Below are positions 61,666-64,000 of a stretch of 64,000 nucleotides of DNA, one piece after another. The notes under the pieces were generated by a model. That model worked only from the letters and a program-made list of their open reading frames with translations. It ran no database searches and had not been told where the DNA came from. How positions within the stretch are numbered: the first letter of the stretch is position 1; each line of letters opens with the position of its first letter. The position numbers and the translations under genes are program-made. Source of the DNA: Microvirga terrae (lineage in GTDB: Bacteria; Pseudomonadota; Alphaproteobacteria; Rhizobiales; Beijerinckiaceae); contig NZ_CP102845.1 in assembly GCF_013307435.2 (NCBI RefSeq), positions 3,284,001-3,348,000 on the forward strand. The letters are read 5' to 3'.

Positions 61666-62291
61666 CGAGCCGCGCCTATATCCGGGACGGGGCCGAGATC
61701 TATCGCCGTTCCTTTTCCATCATTCGGGCGGAGGCGGATCTGTCCGGCTTTTCCGGTACGGCGGAGCGCGTCGTCGTGCGCATGATTCATGCCTGCGGAA
61801 TGACGGACCTGCCGAAGGACGTTGAACTCTCGCCCGACTTTGCTGACGCAGCGGAAGCCGCCCTCAAGCGTGGCGCGCCGATCCTGTGCGACGCCAAGAT
61901 GGTGGCGAACGGCATCACCCGTACCCGCCTCCCGGCGGAGAACGACGTGATCTGCACCCTCGACGACCAGCGGGTTCCCGACCTCGCCCGCCAGCACGGC
62001 AACACCCGATCGGCCGCAGCCCTGGAGCTGTGGCGCGAACGGCTCGACGGGGCCCTCGTGGTCGTCGGCAACGCACCGACCGCCCTGTTCCATCTGCTGG
62101 ACATGCTCGATGCCGGCGCGCCCAAGCCCGCCGCGGTGATCGGCATCCCGGTCGGCTTCATCGGGGCGGCGGAATCCAAGGAGGCGCTCGCCCAGGACCG
62201 CCGCGTTCCATATCTCGTCGTTCACGGCCGGCGCGGAGGCAGCGCCATGGCGGCCGCCGCGGTCAATGCCCTGGCGAACCCGGTCGAGTAA
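61662..62291 (+). CDS. cobH: Precorrin-8X methylmutase
   Basis: 209 residues. Moves the C-11 methyl to C-12 to form hydrogenobyrinic acid. Conserved blocks: YIRDGAEIYRRSF, the catalytic His region MIHACGMTDLP, DAKMVANGITR, GNAPTALFHLLDM and GIPVGFIGAAESK. The ATG at 61662 overlaps the cobG stop by 4 bases; the next gene starts 4 bases after its stop. Confidence 0.93.
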   Translation: MTSRAYIRDGAEIYRRSFSIIRAEADLSGFSGTAERVVVRMIHACGMTDLPKDVELSPDFADAAEAALKRGAPILCDAKMVANGITRTRLPAENDVICTLDDQRVPDLARQHGNTRSAAALELWRERLDGALVVVGNAPTALFHLLDMLDAGAPKPAAVIGIPVGFIGAAESKEALAQDRRVPYLVVHGRRGGSAMAAAAVNALANPVE

Positions 62292-62295
62292 GCCG

Positions 62296-63039
62296 ATGAC
62301 CATGCAGGATCCCGTCCGCCTCTTCGGCCTCGGCCTCGGCCCCGGCAACCCCGACTACATGACCGTGCGCGCCCGCCGGGTGCTGGAGAGCGCCGACCGG
62401 CTCGTCCATTTCTGCAAGCGGGGACGGCGCGGCAACGCGCGGACCATCGCAGACACCATCGTGGGCCCGAGCCCGGAGCGCGAGATCGCCCTCGCCTATC
62501 CGGTCACCACCGAGATCCCGGCCGATCATCCCGATTATGCGGCGGCCCTCAATCCGTTCTATGAGCAAGCGGCCGCAATGCTGCTCGCCGAGGTCGAGGC
62601 GGGCCGCACCGTCGCGGTGCTCTGCGAAGGCGATCCCTTCTTCTATGGCTCCTTCATGCATCTCTGGTGGCGTCTGAAAGACCGCCTGTCGATTGAAGTG
62701 GTACCAGCTGTCACCGCCATGTCAGGTGCCTGGACCCGCGCTGGCGCGCCGATCACCTGGGGTGACGACGTGCTGACCGTCGTACCGGGCACCCTCCCCG
62801 AGCCGGAGCTGGCGCGCCGCCTCTCCGGCACCGACGCCGCCGTGGTGATGAAGCTCGGAAGCCATCTGCCGAAGGTCCGGGCGGTCCTCAGATCCACCGG
62901 CCTGTTCGAGCGCGCCATCTATGTGGAGCGCGCCACCATGGCCCAAGAGAGGATCGTTCCTCTGCCCGACCTGCCTGACAATTTCGAGGCCCCGTACTTT
63001 TCCCTGATCATCGTGCCGGGCCGAGGGAGGCGCGTATGA
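62296..63039 (+). CDS. cobI: Precorrin-2 C20-methyltransferase
   Basis: 247 residues, SAM-dependent tetrapyrrole methyltransferase. N-terminal LFGLGLGPGNPDYMTVRA (SAM site), CEGDPFFYGSFMHLW, and EVVPAVTAMSGAWTRAG are CobI hallmarks. Overlaps cobJ by 4 bases. An upstream in-frame start exists but would overlap cobH. Confidence 0.92.
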   Translation: MTMQDPVRLFGLGLGPGNPDYMTVRARRVLESADRLVHFCKRGRRGNARTIADTIVGPSPEREIALAYPVTTEIPADHPDYAAALNPFYEQAAAMLLAEVEAGRTVAVLCEGDPFFYGSFMHLWWRLKDRLSIEVVPAVTAMSGAWTRAGAPITWGDDVLTVVPGTLPEPELARRLSGTDAAVVMKLGSHLPKVRAVLRSTGLFERAIYVERATMAQERIVPLPDLPDNFEAPYFSLIIVPGRGRRV

Positions 63040-63800
63040 CGGGCCTTCTCACCATCGTAGGTCTCGGCCCGGGCGACCCGCGTTACCTGACGCCGGCCGC
63101 CTCCGAGGCCCTCGCCTCCGCGACCGACATCGTCGGCTACGGTCCCTATGTGGACCGCGTGCAGGATCGGCCCGGCCTGCGCCGGCACGCCTCCGATAAC
63201 CGCGTCGAACTTGACCGTGCCCGCTTCGCCCTCGATCTCGCGGCGAACGGCGCCCGCGTGGCCGTGGTGTCCGGTGGGGATCCAGGGGTGTTCGCCATGG
63301 CGGCGGCCGTGTTCGAGGCCGTCGAGAACGGCGATCCGGCTTGGCGCGGCCTCGACATCTGCGTGGAGCCCGGCATCACGGCGATGCTCGCCGCGGCGGC
63401 CCGAGTCGGCGCGCCGATCGGCGGCGATTTCTGCGCCATGTCGCTCTCGGACAACCTGAAGCCCTGGGAGGTTGTCGAGGCCCGCCTGAGGGCCGCCCTC
63501 GCGGCCGATTTCGTCGTGGCTCTCTACAACCCGATCTCCTCCGCCCGCCCCTGGCAACTCGGGGCGGCGTTCACGATCGCCTCGGAGATTCGTAGCCCTG
63601 GCACGCCCATCATCCTTGCCCGCGCGGTGGGCCGACGCGACGAGCGGGTCAGGATCCTCCCGCTCGCGGAGGCGGAGGCGTCCATGGCCGACATGTCGAC
63701 CATGATCATCATCGGCGCGTCCACCACGCGCCTGATCGAGCGGATCGCGAACCAGGAACCATGGGTCTACACGCCACGGTTCTATGGAATTCGGCCGTGA
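63036..63800 (+). CDS. cobJ: Precorrin-3B C17-methyltransferase
   Basis: 254 residues. SAM-binding start LTIVGLGPGDPRYLTPAA, GGDPGVFAMAAAVFE, VEPGITAMLAAAARVGAPI and NLKPWEVVEARL identify CobJ, which contracts the ring at C-20. Starts within the cobI stop. Last gene of the plus-strand operon; its 3' end overlaps the opposing cobK end by 19 bases. Confidence 0.93.
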   Translation: MTGLLTIVGLGPGDPRYLTPAASEALASATDIVGYGPYVDRVQDRPGLRRHASDNRVELDRARFALDLAANGARVAVVSGGDPGVFAMAAAVFEAVENGDPAWRGLDICVEPGITAMLAAAARVGAPIGGDFCAMSLSDNLKPWEVVEARLRAALAADFVVALYNPISSARPWQLGAAFTIASEIRSPGTPIILARAVGRRDERVRILPLAEAEASMADMSTMIIIGASTTRLIERIANQEPWVYTPRFYGIRP

Positions 63801-64000
63801 ACACGCTCCAGCCAATCGAGCGCCGCATCGGCGGTCGCGACCTCCTCGGTATCGAGCGGCTTCTGCGGACGCGTCACGACGATCACCGGCAAGCGGAGAG
63901 ATTGCGCCGCCAGGATCTTCGGATACGTCGCCGCGCCGCCGGAATTCTTCGTCACCACCACGTCGACCCGCTCGCGCTCCATGAGGAGGCGCTCGGCCGC
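63782..64000 (-). CDS. cobK: Precorrin-6A reductase, C-terminal part (runs off window)
   Basis: The visible end reads VDVVVTKNSGGAATYPKILAA, then LPVIVVTRPQ, typical of the CobK C-terminus (TKNSGG-x-x-x-x-K motif, NADPH-dependent precorrin-6A reduction). The start lies beyond the right edge. It converges with cobJ, overlapping by 19 bases. Confidence 0.88.
   Translation of the reverse strand, partial: AAERLLMERERVDVVVTKNSGGAATYPKILAAQSLRLPVIVVTRPQKPLDTEEVATADAALDWLERVHGRIP

Overview
The window is GC-rich, densely coded chromosomal DNA from an alphaproteobacterium of the order Hyphomicrobiales (Rhizobiales), most like Methylobacteriaceae such as Microvirga or Methylobacterium. This rests on the aerobic cobalamin cluster (CobG, CobN), a ThuEFGK-type sugar transporter, a NepR-like anti-sigma factor, a GGAAC-N16-CGTT promoter of EcfG type, small DUF6894 and PilZ proteins, and very large RTX heme peroxidases. 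I see no phage, insertion sequence, CRISPR array or rRNA. The taxonomic call is inference from gene content.

Layout. 1-1838: gatC and gatA (minus). 1839-2721: a gene-free stretch with REP/BIME-like palindromes and a strong sigma70-like promoter in front of a highly structured, probably non-coding RNA. 2722-8395: a metallo-beta-lactamase-fold hydrolase, the thuEFGK operon and ruvX. 8541-8614: tRNA-Gln. 9394-15131: a signalling and stress block (sensor kinase and LuxR regulator, secreted PepSY-like protein, YsnF/DUF2382 protein, single-domain response regulator overlapping a NepR-like gene). 15605-18706: an M20 amidohydrolase, the C-terminal remnant of a second M20 peptidase, and a diguanylate cyclase. 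19326-31276: a type I secretion adaptor and ABC exporter, then a 2919-residue secreted heme-peroxidase/RTX protein carrying an alanine-rich coiled-coil insertion built of repeats of about 213 residues. 31562-35566: an HhH/coiled-coil protein, a second sensor kinase/LuxR pair, an orphan LuxR regulator and an 83-residue protein behind an EcfG-type promoter. 35755-42512: a transglutaminase-like protease, two related single-TM miniproteins, an RTX protein, a GAF-GGDEF cyclase, a 103-residue secreted protein, a PL7 alginate lyase fused to RTX repeats, and a small membrane protein. 42775-42866: a candidate anti-Shine-Dalgarno sRNA. 43167-49848: a class III nucleotide cyclase, an orphan periplasmic binding protein, a Crp-type regulator, a second 103-residue paralog, STAS, DUF6894, phasin-like and PilZ proteins. 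50105-50236: another candidate sRNA. 50259-64000: the cobalamin cluster.

How the parts fit. The cob cluster is organised around an AdoCbl riboswitch at about 54421-54602. The riboswitch leads a nine-gene plus-strand run: HupE/UreJ-type cobalt transporter, DUF1636 protein, cobW, cobN, cobG, cobH, cobI and cobJ, with cobK starting back from the far side. cobO-cobQ, cobD and cobC sit on the other side with almost no intergenic space. The T1SS genes are the obvious export route for at least three signal-peptide-less RTX proteins within 20 kb. Many remaining genes are signalling proteins (three LuxR regulators, two HisKA_3 kinases, two GGDEF proteins, a class III cyclase, PilZ, Crp, STAS, NepR-like), so the middle of the window looks like an accessory stress, surface and signalling region.

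Most interesting for follow-up: a BIME-like repeat pair inserted in frame inside cobN, the three candidate structured RNAs, the repeat-built coiled coil inside the peroxidase, the PL7-RTX fusion, and two families of small paralogous proteins. No single entirely new system can be proven from this sequence alone.
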